A stretch of 64,000 nt of DNA from contig NZ_CP071632.1 of assembly GCF_017357385.1 (NCBI RefSeq), forward strand, positions 2,547,501-2,611,500, given 5' to 3'. Made by a program: the position numbers and the translations under genes. Below the pieces are notes generated by a model. It had not been told where the DNA came from, did not search any database, and worked only from the letters and a program-made list of their open reading frames with translations. The stretch comes from Rhizobium sp. NZLR1 (GTDB taxonomy: Bacteria > Pseudomonadota > Alphaproteobacteria > Rhizobiales > Rhizobiaceae). Positions 17,365-26,803 of this stretch are shown here, piece by piece; within the stretch, counting starts at the first letter, position 1, and every line of letters begins with the position of its first letter.

Positions 17365-18072
17365 ATCCCCTCCTCCGTCCGCCCGGCGCTCGTCGTCTTC
17401 GATCTCGATGGCACCCTTCTCGACACCCATACGGACTTGGTCGAGAGCCTGAACCATACGATTGCGGCCCTTAGCCTCGAACCGGTCAGCTATGACGACC
17501 TCACCCATCTCGTCGGCCACGGCGCCCGCGTGATGATCGAACGCGCCTGCCGGCTGCGCGGCCATCCGCTTACTCAGGAAGCCCTGCCGCCCCTGGTCGA
17601 GCGTTTCATCGCCCATTATGCCGGCAACATGCCCGGCCGCACCGAGCCCTATCCCGGCCTGGTCGCCGCGATGGATCGGCTAAAATCACAGGGTTACCGC
17701 CTCGCCGTCTGCACCAACAAGATGGAAAGCCTGGCGCTCGGCCTGCTGGACAAGCTCGATCTCGCCAGCTATTTCGCCGCCATCACCGGCGGCGACACCT
17801 TCGACGTGCGCAAGCCCGACGCCCGCCACCTCACAGGCACCATCGAACGCGCCGGCGGCGACCGGTCCCGCACCGTGATGATCGGCGACAGCATCAACGA
17901 CATCGCCGTCGCCAGGAATGCCGGCGTCCCGTCGATCGCCGTGCCCTTTGGTTATTCCGACGTGCCAGTCTCAAGCCTCGATCCGGATGTGATCATCACC
18001 CATTACGATGAGCTGACCCCGGAACTGGTGGAGAGGCTGTTGCGGGAGTTTGCAGCGAAGGTCGCCGTCTGA
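17362..18072 (+). CDS. gph: Phosphoglycolate phosphatase (HAD family)
   Basis: This 236-residue HAD-superfamily hydrolase should dephosphorylate 2-phosphoglycolate arising from DNA repair and oxygenation reactions. Motif I FDLDGTLLD has the nucleophile D14 and acid D16; a cap domain follows; motif II is AVCTNKM; motif III/IV is VMIGDSINDIAVARNAG. The start is TTG at 17362 behind GAGG, an unusual codon, but no ATG occurs near the conserved N-terminus. The closest alternative is another HAD phosphatase of the Gph/PgmB group. A tandem repeat array lies immediately upstream. Confidence 0.88.
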   Translation: MIPSSVRPALVVFDLDGTLLDTHTDLVESLNHTIAALSLEPVSYDDLTHLVGHGARVMIERACRLRGHPLTQEALPPLVERFIAHYAGNMPGRTEPYPGLVAAMDRLKSQGYRLAVCTNKMESLALGLLDKLDLASYFAAITGGDTFDVRKPDARHLTGTIERAGGDRSRTVMIGDSINDIAVARNAGVPSIAVPFGYSDVPVSSLDPDVIITHYDELTPELVERLLREFAAKVAV

Positions 18073-18183
18073 GGCTCTCGCCCAGTTCTGATCCTTCCTT
18101 TGCCGGCGTACCGTGTGAGCCGCCCTCTCCTTCGTATTTCCTACCTTGGACTAAGCCCAGAACGAAGGCGTTCGAATCCCGCA

Positions 18184-18216
18184 CAAAAACAAAACGGGCG
18201 GCCCAAAGACCGCCCG
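18184..18216 (-). terminator. Intrinsic terminator of the L,D-transpeptidase gene
   Basis: On the minus strand the stem CGGGCGG/CCGCCCG (7 bp) is followed by a T-rich run (TTTTGTTTTTG). It lies 25 bp beyond the stop codon. Confidence 0.8.
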
Positions 18217-18240
18217 CTCCGTAATCTAATAAAATCAGCG

Positions 18241-20151
18241 TCAGATCTGCGCCCCACGCGCCTTGGTCGTCGCGTCGAATGCCTTGTCGACATAGCCGTC
18301 GCGGCCATAAACGTCGTCGAAATATTCCACCACGCCGTCCTTGTTCGGCCAGGCTGTGAAATAGGACACGTAAACGGGAATCCTCTGCGGCACCTTGACC
18401 GCATGGTTCTGCCCCGTGGCGATCTGCTTGGCAACGTCGTCGACCGTCGTTCCGAGCACTGCAGCTGCCATGGCACGCGGATCGGCAAGGCGCACGCAAC
18501 CGTGGCTCAGCGCCCGCATGTCGCGCTTGAAGAAGCTCTTCGACGGCGTGTCGTGCATATAGATCGCGTGGCTGTTCGGGAACAGGATCTTCAGTTCGCC
18601 GAGCGCATTGTCACTGCTTGGCGGCTGGCGCACCGAGACGTTGTCGGTCGAGCCGTACCAGTCGACGCTCGACGAGGCGACCGCGTGGCCGTTCACCTCA
18701 ACCTCATAACCGAGCTGGTCGAGATAGTTCGGATCCGAGCGCAGCTTCGGCAACATCTCGTTGATGATGATCGACTGCGGCACGCCCCAGAAAGGGTTGA
18801 ACTCCACCGTCTCGATCTCGTCGTCGAAGAAATAGGTCTGGTTGTTCTTGCCGCCGACCACAACGCGCATCGACAGCTGTTCCTTGCCGCCATTGTGGTA
18901 ATAGACCATGAAGGCCGGCTGGTTGATCATCACGTAACGGGAACCGAGATCTTCGGGCAGCCAGCGCGCCTGTTCCATGGCGACGACGAGCTTGTCGATC
19001 TTCGAGGCATTGCTATCGCCGCCGGTCATGGCGCGCACCGTAGCCTGGCCGATGACGCCATCGGCCTTCAGTCCGCGCTCCTTCTGGAAATCCTCGACCA
19101 GCGAGACGATCTCAGGCGAATAGTCGCTGCTGCCTGCGTAAGCAGCAAGCGTTGCCGCGTGATCGGTCCTCAGCGTTTCGGAACCGTGCTTGCCGATCGC
19201 CTTGACGATATTGGCGATCTCGGGCGAGCTTTCGCCGGGCTTCAGCAGCGTATCGAGCGAAACGACGATTCGCTCCTCATTGCCGCCGTCGGCTGCGCGA
19301 AGCTTGGCGAGTTCCGCCTTCAACGCCTGGAACTGTGGACTATCGGGTGAGCGGTTGGCGATGTAAGCGCCGACATCGGGGCTCATGCGGGCAAGCTTCA
19401 GCACCGGCGCCAGATTGACCACCTTGCGCTGGAAGTCGTGATAGCCGGAGATCTTGTTCGGATCGATGCGACCGCGCGCGGTGTCCTGCACGAAGGCCAG
19501 CACCTTGGCGGAGAGTTCGAGCTCGAATTGCGTCAGCGCCCGATCGCGGAAGGCTGGATCGGGATTGGCCGGGTCGATATCAGGCGTCTGGATGGCGTAA
19601 TCTGCCGGGTCGAGGCCGACGGAGGCCGCATCGGCAAGCACCAGCATCGCCGACTTGGCACCATCGTTGATCTGATTGCCATCGACCCAGACGAGCGGGT
19701 TGCGGCTATCGCCATAATAGGCTTCGAGCGCCTTTGCGACGTCGGCATTGGCACGCACCTTGGCCTGCGCCAGGAAACGGCGCTGCACGGCGGGTTCGGC
19801 GCTGGCATCGCCGCTCGCCGATACATCGGCGACCGCGCCGGTGACGACAGGATCGGCAAACTTGCCGGTATCGACCAACTGCAGCGTTTCGGTTTTATAG
19901 GTGTAGTAACGCGGGCCGCTCACCTTCGGCAACGGCGCTTCCGGATCAAGCCCGCCGAGCGAGCCGCCGACGGCGCCGCGCGGCACCGGACGGCCAGGCG
20001 CCTGATCCATGAAGATGGTGCTCTGGTTCCGCTGCCTGTCGCCGCGCAGCATCTCCATCAATGTATAAGCATGCGCAGGTGCGGCATTCATAACCGCTAC
20101 GCCGCAGGAAATTGCCAATGCGGATGCCGCGCTTTTCAAAACGAACGTCAT
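18241..20151 (-). CDS. L,D-transpeptidase (YcbB/LdtD-like), exported
   Basis: It would form 3-3 (meso-Dap to meso-Dap) cross-links in peptidoglycan or attach proteins to it. The 636-residue protein has a signal peptide (MTFVLKSAASALAISCGVAVMNAAPAHA), a long N-terminal scaffold domain, a peptidoglycan-binding domain near 345-375 (VEDFQKERGLKADGVIGQATVRAM) and the catalytic YkuD domain. The active site is in MRALSHGCVRLADPRAM, Cys about 552. Long size with an inserted capping region is typical of YcbB proteins, which are common in Rhizobiales where polar growth relies on 3-3 links. The gene is followed by a terminator and preceded by a large palindrome in the region shared with fumC. Confidence 0.92.
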   Translation of the reverse strand: MTFVLKSAASALAISCGVAVMNAAPAHAYTLMEMLRGDRQRNQSTIFMDQAPGRPVPRGAVGGSLGGLDPEAPLPKVSGPRYYTYKTETLQLVDTGKFADPVVTGAVADVSASGDASAEPAVQRRFLAQAKVRANADVAKALEAYYGDSRNPLVWVDGNQINDGAKSAMLVLADAASVGLDPADYAIQTPDIDPANPDPAFRDRALTQFELELSAKVLAFVQDTARGRIDPNKISGYHDFQRKVVNLAPVLKLARMSPDVGAYIANRSPDSPQFQALKAELAKLRAADGGNEERIVVSLDTLLKPGESSPEIANIVKAIGKHGSETLRTDHAATLAAYAGSSDYSPEIVSLVEDFQKERGLKADGVIGQATVRAMTGGDSNASKIDKLVVAMEQARWLPEDLGSRYVMINQPAFMVYYHNGGKEQLSMRVVVGGKNNQTYFFDDEIETVEFNPFWGVPQSIIINEMLPKLRSDPNYLDQLGYEVEVNGHAVASSSVDWYGSTDNVSVRQPPSSDNALGELKILFPNSHAIYMHDTPSKSFFKRDMRALSHGCVRLADPRAMAAAVLGTTVDDVAKQIATGQNHAVKVPQRIPVYVSYFTAWPNKDGVVEYFDDVYGRDGYVDKAFDATTKARGAQI

Positions 20152-20282
20152 ATATCTTCCAGTCCCGGTGTCATGCTGTTCTTGTCACGAGCGCAAGGCT
20201 CAATATCTTATCCCGCGAAACTCATGCAGCGTAAGGCCTCATTGATCAGAAACCGGCCTGCGCCGCCAGCGCCGGCGGACTC

Positions 20283-20336
20283 AATTTTGTGTGACGGAGA
20301 TCCTGCACGGCGCCGCGCAGAAGTTCACACAAAATT
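20283..20336. promoter_or_regulatory. 54-bp compound palindrome between ldt and fumC
   Basis: Perfect 12-bp arms AATTTTGTGTGA (20283-20294) and TCACACAAAATT (20325-20336) flank 30 nt that contain a second palindrome built on CTGC-CGGCGCCG-GCAG. It could be a paired operator or a hairpin. The rest of this 422-bp gap is AT-rich near 20336-20375 and otherwise shows nothing clear. Confidence 0.55.
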
Positions 20337-20573
20337 ATGAAATTATTAGTTAATTTTTTACCCAATTTTTGCCGCCAGACCAATGTGGCGAAAACGCCCA
20401 GACGCATAAAATTTCGAAAGTGGCCTAAAAGGCACGCCGCACAAGCCTCGCAAACATGACTTCCGACTTCAATATTTCGCATGGCGTCCGGTTTTCTTGT
20501 CGAACGTTCCCACCTATAAGACCTGATCTTTCGAAGACGACCGAAAACAGCATTTAAAGGGAAGGCAAGGCTG

Positions 20574-21965
20574 ATGACCGCAACCCGTACCGAAACCGAT
20601 ACTTTTGGGCCCATCGACGTTGCCGCCGACCGATATTGGGGCGCCCAGGCCGAGCGTTCGCTCGGCAATTTCAAGATCGGCTGGGAAAAGCAGCCGCTGT
20701 CGATCGTGCGTGCGCTCGGCATCGTCAAGCAGGCGGCGGCCCGCGCCAACATGTCGCTCGGCCAGCTTGATCCTGGCCTCGGACAGGCCATCGTCGATGC
20801 CGCCCAGGAAGTGGTCGAGGGCAAACTCGACGACCATTTTCCGCTGGTCGTCTGGCAGACCGGTTCAGGCACGCAGTCCAACATGAATGCCAATGAAGTG
20901 ATCTCCAATCGTGCTATAGAAATGCTCGGCGGCGTCATGGGTTCCAAGAAGCCGGTGCATCCGAACGATCACGTCAATATGAGCCAGTCGTCGAACGACA
21001 CCTACCCGACGGCGATGCACATCGCCTGCGCCGAACGGATCGCCCATCACCTGTTGCCATCCCTGAAGCACCTCCATGCCGCCCTCGACATGAAGGTCAC
21101 CGAATTCAGCCACATCATCAAGATCGGCCGCACCCACACCCAGGACGCAACACCGCTGACACTCGGCCAGGAATTTTCGGGTTATGCCGCCCAGGTCGGC
21201 TCCGCCATCAAGCGCATCGAAATGACCCTGCCCGGCCTCTGCGAACTCGCCCAGGGTGGGACGGCCGTCGGTACCGGCCTCAATGCGCCGCTGGGCTTCG
21301 CCGAAAAGGTCGCCGAAGAGATCGCCGCCATAACAGCCATGCCCTTCGTCACCGCGCCGAACAAGTTCGAGGCGCTCGCCTCGCATGACGGCATGGTCTT
21401 TTCCCATGGCGCCATCAATGCGGGCGCTGCCGCCCTCTTCAAGATCGCCAACGATATCCGCCTGCTCGGCTCCGGCCCACGCGCCGGTCTCGGCGAACTG
21501 GCGCTGCCGGAAAACGAGCCCGGCTCCTCGATCATGCCCGGCAAGGTCAATCCGACCCAGTGCGAGGCGCTGACGCAGGTCTGCATCCACATCTTCGGCA
21601 ATCACGCCGCGCTGACCTTTGCCGACAGCCAGGGTCATTTCGAACTCAACGTCTACAATCCGATGATGGCGTACAACTTCCTGCAATCGGTGCAACTGCT
21701 GGCGGATGCCGCCGTCTCCTTCACCGATAATTGTGTCGTCGGCATCGAGGCGCGCGAGGACAACATCAAGGCCGGCCTCGAACGCTCGCTGATGCTGGTG
21801 ACCGCGCTTGCCCCGAAGATCGGCTACGACGCAGCCGCTAAGATCGCCAAGACCGCCCACAAAAATGGCACGACGCTGAAGGAAGAAGCCCTCGCCAGCG
21901 GCCTGGTCTCGGCAGAAGACTACGATACGATCGTCCGCCCGGAAACGATGATCGGCCCAAAGTAG
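20574..21965 (+). CDS. fumC: Class II fumarate hydratase
   Basis: It reversibly hydrates fumarate to L-malate in the TCA cycle. Length is 463 residues as in E. coli FumC, and no iron-sulfur cluster is needed. Motifs: [15 protein letters not shown] near 100, [40 protein letters not shown] with the catalytic His, and the signature [11 protein letters not shown] (about 317-327) with the catalytic Ser. AGGGAAGGC precedes the ATG. A second, class I Fe-S fumarase is encoded 1.1 kb downstream, so the cell has an oxidant-resistant and an oxidant-sensitive enzyme from the same neighbourhood. Confidence 0.96.
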   Translation: MTATRTETDTFGPIDVAADRYWGAQAERSLGNFKIGWEKQPLSIVRALGIVKQAAARANMSLGQLDPGLGQAIVDAAQEVVEGKLDDHFPLVVWQTGSGTQSNMNANEVISNRAIEMLGGVMGSKKPVHPNDHVNMSQSSNDTYPTAMHIACAERIAHHLLPSLKHLHAALDMKVTEFSHIIKIGRTHTQDATPLTLGQEFSGYAAQVGSAIKRIEMTLPGLCELAQGGTAVGTGLNAPLGFAEKVAEEIAAITAMPFVTAPNKFEALASHDGMVFSHGAINAGAAALFKIANDIRLLGSGPRAGLGELALPENEPGSSIMPGKVNPTQCEALTQVCIHIFGNHAALTFADSQGHFELNVYNPMMAYNFLQSVQLLADAAVSFTDNCVVGIEAREDNIKAGLERSLMLVTALAPKIGYDAAAKIAKTAHKNGTTLKEEALASGLVSAEDYDTIVRPETMIGPK

Positions 21966-21983
21966 TAACGCCATGAAGCTTCA

Positions 21984-22013
21984 GCCTTCTCCCTCGCTTG
22001 CGGCGGAGAAGGC
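21984..22013. terminator. Hairpin between convergent fumC and VCBS-protein genes
   Basis: GCCTTCTCC (21984-21992) and GGAGAAGGC (22005-22013) form a perfect 9-bp stem. It is related in sequence to RIME core palindromes. No T-run is present, so termination would be Rho-dependent or weak. Confidence 0.4.
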
Positions 22014-22025
22014 GATCGGTTGCGA

Positions 22026-22853
22026 TCAGACCAACAGCGAAAAATTGTCCATCACGACCGAATTGCCCATGAAATCGAAACTGATTTCATCGATGTCTTC
22101 AATCTCGACCAGAAGATCGGGATCGGCGACCTCAAGTTCCTGCTGATAGACGATCTGGCCGTCGTTCATCGCGGTCAGCGTCAAATGAAAGGGCGAGGCC
22201 GACAATTCGGCAATCGAAACGCCCTGAAAGGTGAAGTCGCCGCCATCGACCATTTTCAGGGTCACGGGCGCCGAACCCGGCGATAGAACCGTATCGCTGA
22301 AACCGTCCTCGGTGATGGCGTCGACGCCCGGGATCGTGTCATAGACAATACCGTTCAGAAACGTCAGGTCGTGAATGCCGTTCACGGAGAGCGCGAAGCC
22401 CCGGTAATTCGGCAGAGAAAAGTCATCCGCGCGCGATGTGACACCCAGGTCGTCGAAATCCAGGACTTCATGATACTTGTCCTCTTCATTGACGCCGTCG
22501 ATCGCCAGCGTCAGAACCCCGACATCCGTTCCCCCCACGCCATCGGAGATCTTGTAGCGGATCTCTTCGATCAACTGGTCGTGCGCCCGCAAGTTCTTCA
22601 CCACGTCGAGCGAGTAATCCAGCTCGTAGGTGAAGTGACCGTCGGGCCGCACGGTGAAGGTCCCATAATCGCCTTTGATGATCGTTTCCTGTGTCAGTCC
22701 CTGTTTCGCATCGACCCTGACACCGTCGAAAGAGCGAAGATAGGTGGTCGATCCCTCTGGATCGCTGTCATTGGACAGCAAATCCCCTCTGATCCAGTCG
22801 TGCTCGAAGAAAATGAGAAGATCGTCGTTAGCAGTCGGTTTTGCGTTCGTCAT
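22026..22853 (-). CDS. VCBS / Ig-like repeat protein with jelly-roll-like C-terminal half
   Basis: This 275-residue protein has no signal peptide. Residues ~1-120 look like one VCBS or cadherin-like Ig domain: KPTANDDLLIFFEHD, GDLLSNDSDPEGSTTYL, GTFTVRPDGHFTYELD, IRYKISDGVGGTDVGVLTLAIDGVN. The second half begins VLDFDDLG and continues with a NYRGFALSVNGI stretch, a pattern shared with beta-sandwich carbohydrate-binding or lectin-like domains of surface proteins. VCBS proteins are usually exported by type I secretion. I see no nonapeptide RTX repeats, and no transporter gene is adjacent. Composition is more AT-rich than in the flanking fumarases. Surface adhesion is inference. Confidence 0.65.
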   Translation of the reverse strand: MTNAKPTANDDLLIFFEHDWIRGDLLSNDSDPEGSTTYLRSFDGVRVDAKQGLTQETIIKGDYGTFTVRPDGHFTYELDYSLDVVKNLRAHDQLIEEIRYKISDGVGGTDVGVLTLAIDGVNEEDKYHEVLDFDDLGVTSRADDFSLPNYRGFALSVNGIHDLTFLNGIVYDTIPGVDAITEDGFSDTVLSPGSAPVTLKMVDGGDFTFQGVSIAELSASPFHLTLTAMNDGQIVYQQELEVADPDLLVEIEDIDEISFDFMGNSVVMDNFSLLV

Positions 22854-23036
22854 CGGAAGCCCCCGGAAGTTAACGTCGCGGGAAATATGAACCGGCCTCC
22901 GGCGAAAGGCAACCTGAAGTCGTCTTTCCCGACGAATGCGGATTTGACCGCTCGCCCATCCAGATTGCATTTGCAGCGCCGCGGATTTAGACCGGTTCCA
23001 ATTTAGCGACGCACGCCCACCAGAAAGGTCACTTCG

Positions 23037-24644
23037 ATGGCTGACGATCTCTTCCCGCTCGGCAAGGATACCACCCCCTACCGCAAGATCAGCGGCGACC
23101 ATGTCTCGGTCGACAGTTTCAAAGGCCAGGAAATATTGACCGTCGAGCCGGAAGCCATCCGCCTGCTTGCCGAAACCGCCTTCGCCGATATCAACCATCT
23201 GCTCCGCCCCGGCCACCTGAAGCAGCTCGCCTCGATCCTCGATGACCCCGAGGCGACCGACAACGACCGCTTCGTCGCCTACGACCTTTTGAAGAACGCC
23301 AATATTGCCGCCGGCGGCGTGCTGCCGATGTGCCAGGATACCGGCACGGCAATCATCATGGGCAAGAAGGGCCGCAGGGTCTGGACCGAGGGCGGGGATA
23401 CCGCGGCACTCGCCCGCGGCGTCATGGATGCCTATGAGAAGAAGAACCTGCGTTATTCGCAGCTCGCGCCGGTCAAGATGTTCGAGGAGAAGAACACCAA
23501 GAACAACCTGCCGGCACAGATCGACATCTACGAGGAAGGCACCGACGCCTACGAATTCCTCTTCGTCGCCAAGGGCGGCGGCTCGGCCAACAAGACCTTC
23601 CTTTACCAGGGCACACCCTCGCTCTTGACGCACGACCGGATGATCGACTTCCTCAAGGAGAAGATCCTGACGTTAGGGACGGCAGCCTGTCCGCCCTACC
23701 ATCTGGCCATCGTCATCGGCGGCACTTCGGCCGAGATGAACCTGAAAACCGTCAAGCTCGCCTCGACCCGCTATCTCGACGAGCTGCCGACCGAAGGCTC
23801 CGAGAGCGGCCACGCCTTCCGCGATCTCGAGATGGAAAAGGAAATCCACCGACTGACGCAGCAGATGGGTGTCGGCGCCCAGTTCGGCGGCAAGTATTTC
23901 TGTCATGACGTGCGTGTCATCCGCCTGCCCCGCCACGGCGCCTCGCTGCCGATCGGCCTCGGCGTCTCCTGTTCCGCCGACCGTCAGGCCAAGGGCCGCA
24001 TCACCCGCGACGGCATCTTCGTCGAGCAGCTCGAAACCGATCCGTCGAAATACATGCCCGAGATCGACGAAGCGAAACTGTCGGAATCGACCGTCCGTAT
24101 CGATCTCAACCGGCCGATGGCCGAAGTGCTGGCCGAACTCTCCAGGCATCCCGTCAAGGCGCGCCTGTCGCTGTCGGGCACGATCATTGTCGCCCGCGAC
24201 CTTGCCCATGCCAAGATCCGCGAGCGGCTGGAGAAAGGCGAAGGCATGCCCGAATACCTGAAAAACCACCCGATCTATTATGCCGGCCCGGCCAAGACGC
24301 CTGTCGGTTACGCCTCCGGCTCCTTCGGCCCGACGACGGCCGGGCGCATGGACAGTTACGTCGACCAGTTCCAGTCCTTCGGCGGATCGATGGTGATGCT
24401 TGCCAAGGGCAACCGCTCGCGCGCCGTGCGCGAGGCCTGCAAGAAACATGGCGGCTTTTATCTCGGATCGATCGGCGGCCCCGCCGCCCGTCTTGCTCAG
24501 GACTGCATCCGCAAGGTCGAAGTCTACGAATATCCCGAACTCGGCATGGAAGCGGTCTGGAAGATCGAAGTCGAAGACTTTCCGGCCTTCATCGTCATCG
24601 ACGACAAGGGCAATGACTTCTTCCAGGAATTGAACCTGGGGTGA
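23037..24644 (+). CDS. fumA: Class I (4Fe-4S) fumarate hydratase
   Basis: It performs fumarate-malate interconversion with an oxygen-labile 4Fe-4S cluster. The 535 residues combine the N-terminal alpha and C-terminal beta fumarase domains in one chain, as in FumA/FumB. The first cluster cysteine is in [18 protein letters not shown] near 98. Other motifs are [72 protein letters not shown] and [18 protein letters not shown] class II enzyme lies upstream. It ends in a hairpin terminator. Confidence 0.95.
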   Translation: MADDLFPLGKDTTPYRKISGDHVSVDSFKGQEILTVEPEAIRLLAETAFADINHLLRPGHLKQLASILDDPEATDNDRFVAYDLLKNANIAAGGVLPMCQDTGTAIIMGKKGRRVWTEGGDTAALARGVMDAYEKKNLRYSQLAPVKMFEEKNTKNNLPAQIDIYEEGTDAYEFLFVAKGGGSANKTFLYQGTPSLLTHDRMIDFLKEKILTLGTAACPPYHLAIVIGGTSAEMNLKTVKLASTRYLDELPTEGSESGHAFRDLEMEKEIHRLTQQMGVGAQFGGKYFCHDVRVIRLPRHGASLPIGLGVSCSADRQAKGRITRDGIFVEQLETDPSKYMPEIDEAKLSESTVRIDLNRPMAEVLAELSRHPVKARLSLSGTIIVARDLAHAKIRERLEKGEGMPEYLKNHPIYYAGPAKTPVGYASGSFGPTTAGRMDSYVDQFQSFGGSMVMLAKGNRSRAVREACKKHGGFYLGSIGGPAARLAQDCIRKVEVYEYPELGMEAVWKIEVEDFPAFIVIDDKGNDFFQELNLG

Positions 24645-24657
24645 CGCTCTCGGATGC

Positions 24658-24685
24658 GGGACGGGCAGGCATCGGCGCCCGTCCC
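24658..24685 (+). terminator. Hairpin terminator after the class I fumarase
   Basis: GGGACGGGC (24658-24666) and GCCCGTCCC (24677-24685) form a perfect 9-bp stem. The T-run is weak (GTTCTTG). The remaining ~350 bp up to the diguanylate cyclase gene are AT-rich and hold no gene I can support. Confidence 0.6.
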
Positions 24686-25037
24686 GTTCTTGAATGTGCG
24701 GGCTGCGGCAAAGTCCGCCGCCAGCAAACAGCCTTGGAAATATCATTCCAACCCATTTCCAATGAAATACCGGGCTGCCGAACAACTATCGATATGATGA
24801 ATACGTGCGAAATGCAGAGAAGAACTGCAAGTTTTTCAGATATCGCTCCCGTCTAGCGAGCATCCGCTTTCTCACCAAAGCTAGATATTTTCTTTGAGAA
24901 TCATGGGGCTACTTGAAGTATTGGCCAGTCATGGACTTATCGTATGTAATCTTTGGTATATATCGCTTTAATCTTTTCCCAAGAAATTTAAGCTACCAAA
25001 TAGATTATTGCCTTCGAATATATGAGGAGTTCGCCGG

Positions 25038-26105
25038 ATGAACACGGCTGTCGCGCCCAAGGTGCAGGTTCCCGACGTAGCGGGCCAGATCACCTATGCC
25101 ATGCGCTCGATGGGCGTTGCGCCAATACCGCGCAACTACGAACTCTTCTACGAAGCCTATATCGGCTCCAACCCCGCGCTCACCCGGGACCTTGCAGCCC
25201 TCGGCGGCCAGGCGACGCAGGCCGAGCTCGACGAGCTAGGCGCGCAGTATTTCACCAGCAGCCCGGCCCGCGTCTTCGACGACGCCCATACCCGCATTTC
25301 AGGCGAACTCGATGGACTGCTGCGGGTTCTGAGACAGGAGCAAAACTCGCTGGAAAGCTATACAAGGCTACTCGGCGAGACCCATAAGCGCATCACCTCC
25401 AAAAGCAATGCCAGCGTCGAACTGATCGAAAACGCCATCGAACTTTTGAGCCAGGCGACCGGCGACACCATGGCGCACGGCGAACGCACCGTCGGCGACG
25501 TCGTCCAGCGCTCGCAGGAGATGGATCAGGTCCGCAAGGAACTCGATGAATATAAACGCATCGCCAACACCGATTCGTTGACGCGCCTTTCCAACCGCCG
25601 CGCCTTCGACGAGCGCCTCGCCGCCGTCTTCAACAATCCCGGCATGCGGCCGGTGACGGCCTTGCTGCTGGCCGATATCGACAACTTCAAGAAGATCAAC
25701 GACACCTACGGCCATCCCGTCGGCGACAAGATTCTCGCCACCGTCGCCTCCGTCATCCGCAGCAATGTCCGGCGTGATGTCTTTGTTGCCCGCGCCGGCG
25801 GCGAGGAGTTCGCGCTGATCATCGACGGCAACACGCCCGAAGAGATCACGGCGATCGCCGAGCGCATCCGCCGCACGCTGGAAACCACCTCGTTCAAGAA
25901 TTCCCGCACGCGGGTCAATTACGGCCCGATCACCGTCTCGATCGGCATCTGCATGGCCTCCAGCGCCGAAGATGCCGGCGAACTCTACAGCAAGACCGAC
26001 ATCGCCCTTTACGGCGCCAAGAATGCCGGCCGCAACTGCACCATCCTCTATCAGGACGGCATGCAGAAGGATTTCACCAAGAGCTGGCTGATCTACAAGA
26101 GCTGA
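25038..26105 (+). CDS. Diguanylate cyclase (GGDEF domain)
   Basis: It makes cyclic di-GMP from two GTP. The 355-residue protein is soluble. The first ~170 residues form an alphaproteobacterial helical domain (PRNYELFYEAYIGSNPAL) with a coiled coil leading into the cyclase. The GGDEF domain spans ~185-345 with DSLTRLSNRRAFDERL, LLADIDNFKKINDTYGHPVGDK and the active site GGEEF at 254-258. The residues five before GGEEF are RRDV rather than RxxD, so the product-inhibition I-site appears absent. GAGGAG precedes the ATG. It is preceded by ~130 bp of AT-rich DNA that may contain its promoter. Confidence 0.93.
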   Translation: MNTAVAPKVQVPDVAGQITYAMRSMGVAPIPRNYELFYEAYIGSNPALTRDLAALGGQATQAELDELGAQYFTSSPARVFDDAHTRISGELDGLLRVLRQEQNSLESYTRLLGETHKRITSKSNASVELIENAIELLSQATGDTMAHGERTVGDVVQRSQEMDQVRKELDEYKRIANTDSLTRLSNRRAFDERLAAVFNNPGMRPVTALLLADIDNFKKINDTYGHPVGDKILATVASVIRSNVRRDVFVARAGGEEFALIIDGNTPEEITAIAERIRRTLETTSFKNSRTRVNYGPITVSIGICMASSAEDAGELYSKTDIALYGAKNAGRNCTILYQDGMQKDFTKSWLIYKS

Positions 26106-26155
26106 CGGCAAGTCCGCGCCACTGGCACGCTGTCACCCCACAGGTGACGGCGGTT

Positions 26156-26767
26156 TTACCACATCGTCTTCGCCGCGCGTCCCGGCCATTCCCGGTCGTA
26201 GGTTTCCTGGTCGAAATCACCGACCGCGGCCTTCAGCATCTGGCCCGGTGTCGGCAGGCCCGCCGGATCGGCGAAATGTTGGCCATTCCAGAGTTCGGCC
26301 CGCATCACGGCGCGGGCGCATTGGAAATAGACCTCGTCGATCGAAATCACCACGACGGTGCGGGGATGTATGCCGTCCATCTCGAAGCTCGAAAGCACTG
26401 CCTCGTCGTCCGAGACGACGCCGCGGCCGTTGATGCGCATCGTCGTGTTCGAGCCGGGGATCAGGAACATCAGCGCCAGCCGGGGATCGCGCACGATATT
26501 GGAGAGCGAGTCGACGCGGTTGTTGCCGCGCCAGTCCGGCAGATGCAGCGTCTCGTCGTCGACGACGCGCACCACGCCGCCGAGATCGCCGCGCGGCGAA
26601 CAGTCGAGCCCTTCGGGCCCGACGGTGGCAAGCGCTGCGAACGGCGAAAGCGCGATCATCTGCCGATAGAGCGGCGTCAACCGCTTCGTCACCTTGTCGA
26701 CCGAGGCCTGCGAAAGCCCGGCGCCGTAGATCGTGTTGAGCTCATCGATGCTGCTGATGATTTTCAT
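26156..26767 (-). CDS. Pyridoxamine 5'-phosphate oxidase-family FMN-binding protein
   Basis: The 203-residue protein has the split-barrel flavin fold. Visible features are FAALATVGPEGLDCSPRGD, LPDWRGNNRVDSLSNIVRDPRLALMFLIPGSNTTMRINGRG, and a C-terminal segment CARAVMRAELWNGQHFADP. These match the subgroup often named MSMEG_1061 family. True PdxH residues for pyridoxal phosphate binding are not clear, so a role in vitamin B6 synthesis should not be assumed; F420/FMN-dependent reductase is equally possible. It lies 36 bp downstream of an alpha/beta hydrolase gene on the same strand and may share its MarR-controlled promoter. Confidence 0.85.
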   Translation of the reverse strand: MKIISSIDELNTIYGAGLSQASVDKVTKRLTPLYRQMIALSPFAALATVGPEGLDCSPRGDLGGVVRVVDDETLHLPDWRGNNRVDSLSNIVRDPRLALMFLIPGSNTTMRINGRGVVSDDEAVLSSFEMDGIHPRTVVVISIDEVYFQCARAVMRAELWNGQHFADPAGLPTPGQMLKAAVGDFDQETYDREWPGRAAKTMW

Positions 26768-26803
26768 GAGGCGTCCCGCCGCGGCTTGATATCGGGACGG
26801 ACG

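Noticed and set aside
18150..18185. tRNA-like TTCGAATCC stretch near 18165
   Set aside because: The flanking 5-bp stems do not pair as a T-arm, and no acceptor, D or anticodon arms can be formed.
24641..24856. Small ORF after the class I fumarase
   Set aside because: It starts inside the fumarase stop region, runs through the terminator hairpin and has no ribosome-binding site.
24960..25000. CtrA box (TTAA-N7-TTAAC) upstream of the diguanylate cyclase
   Set aside because: Two TTAA motifs are present but separated by 16 bp, not 7.
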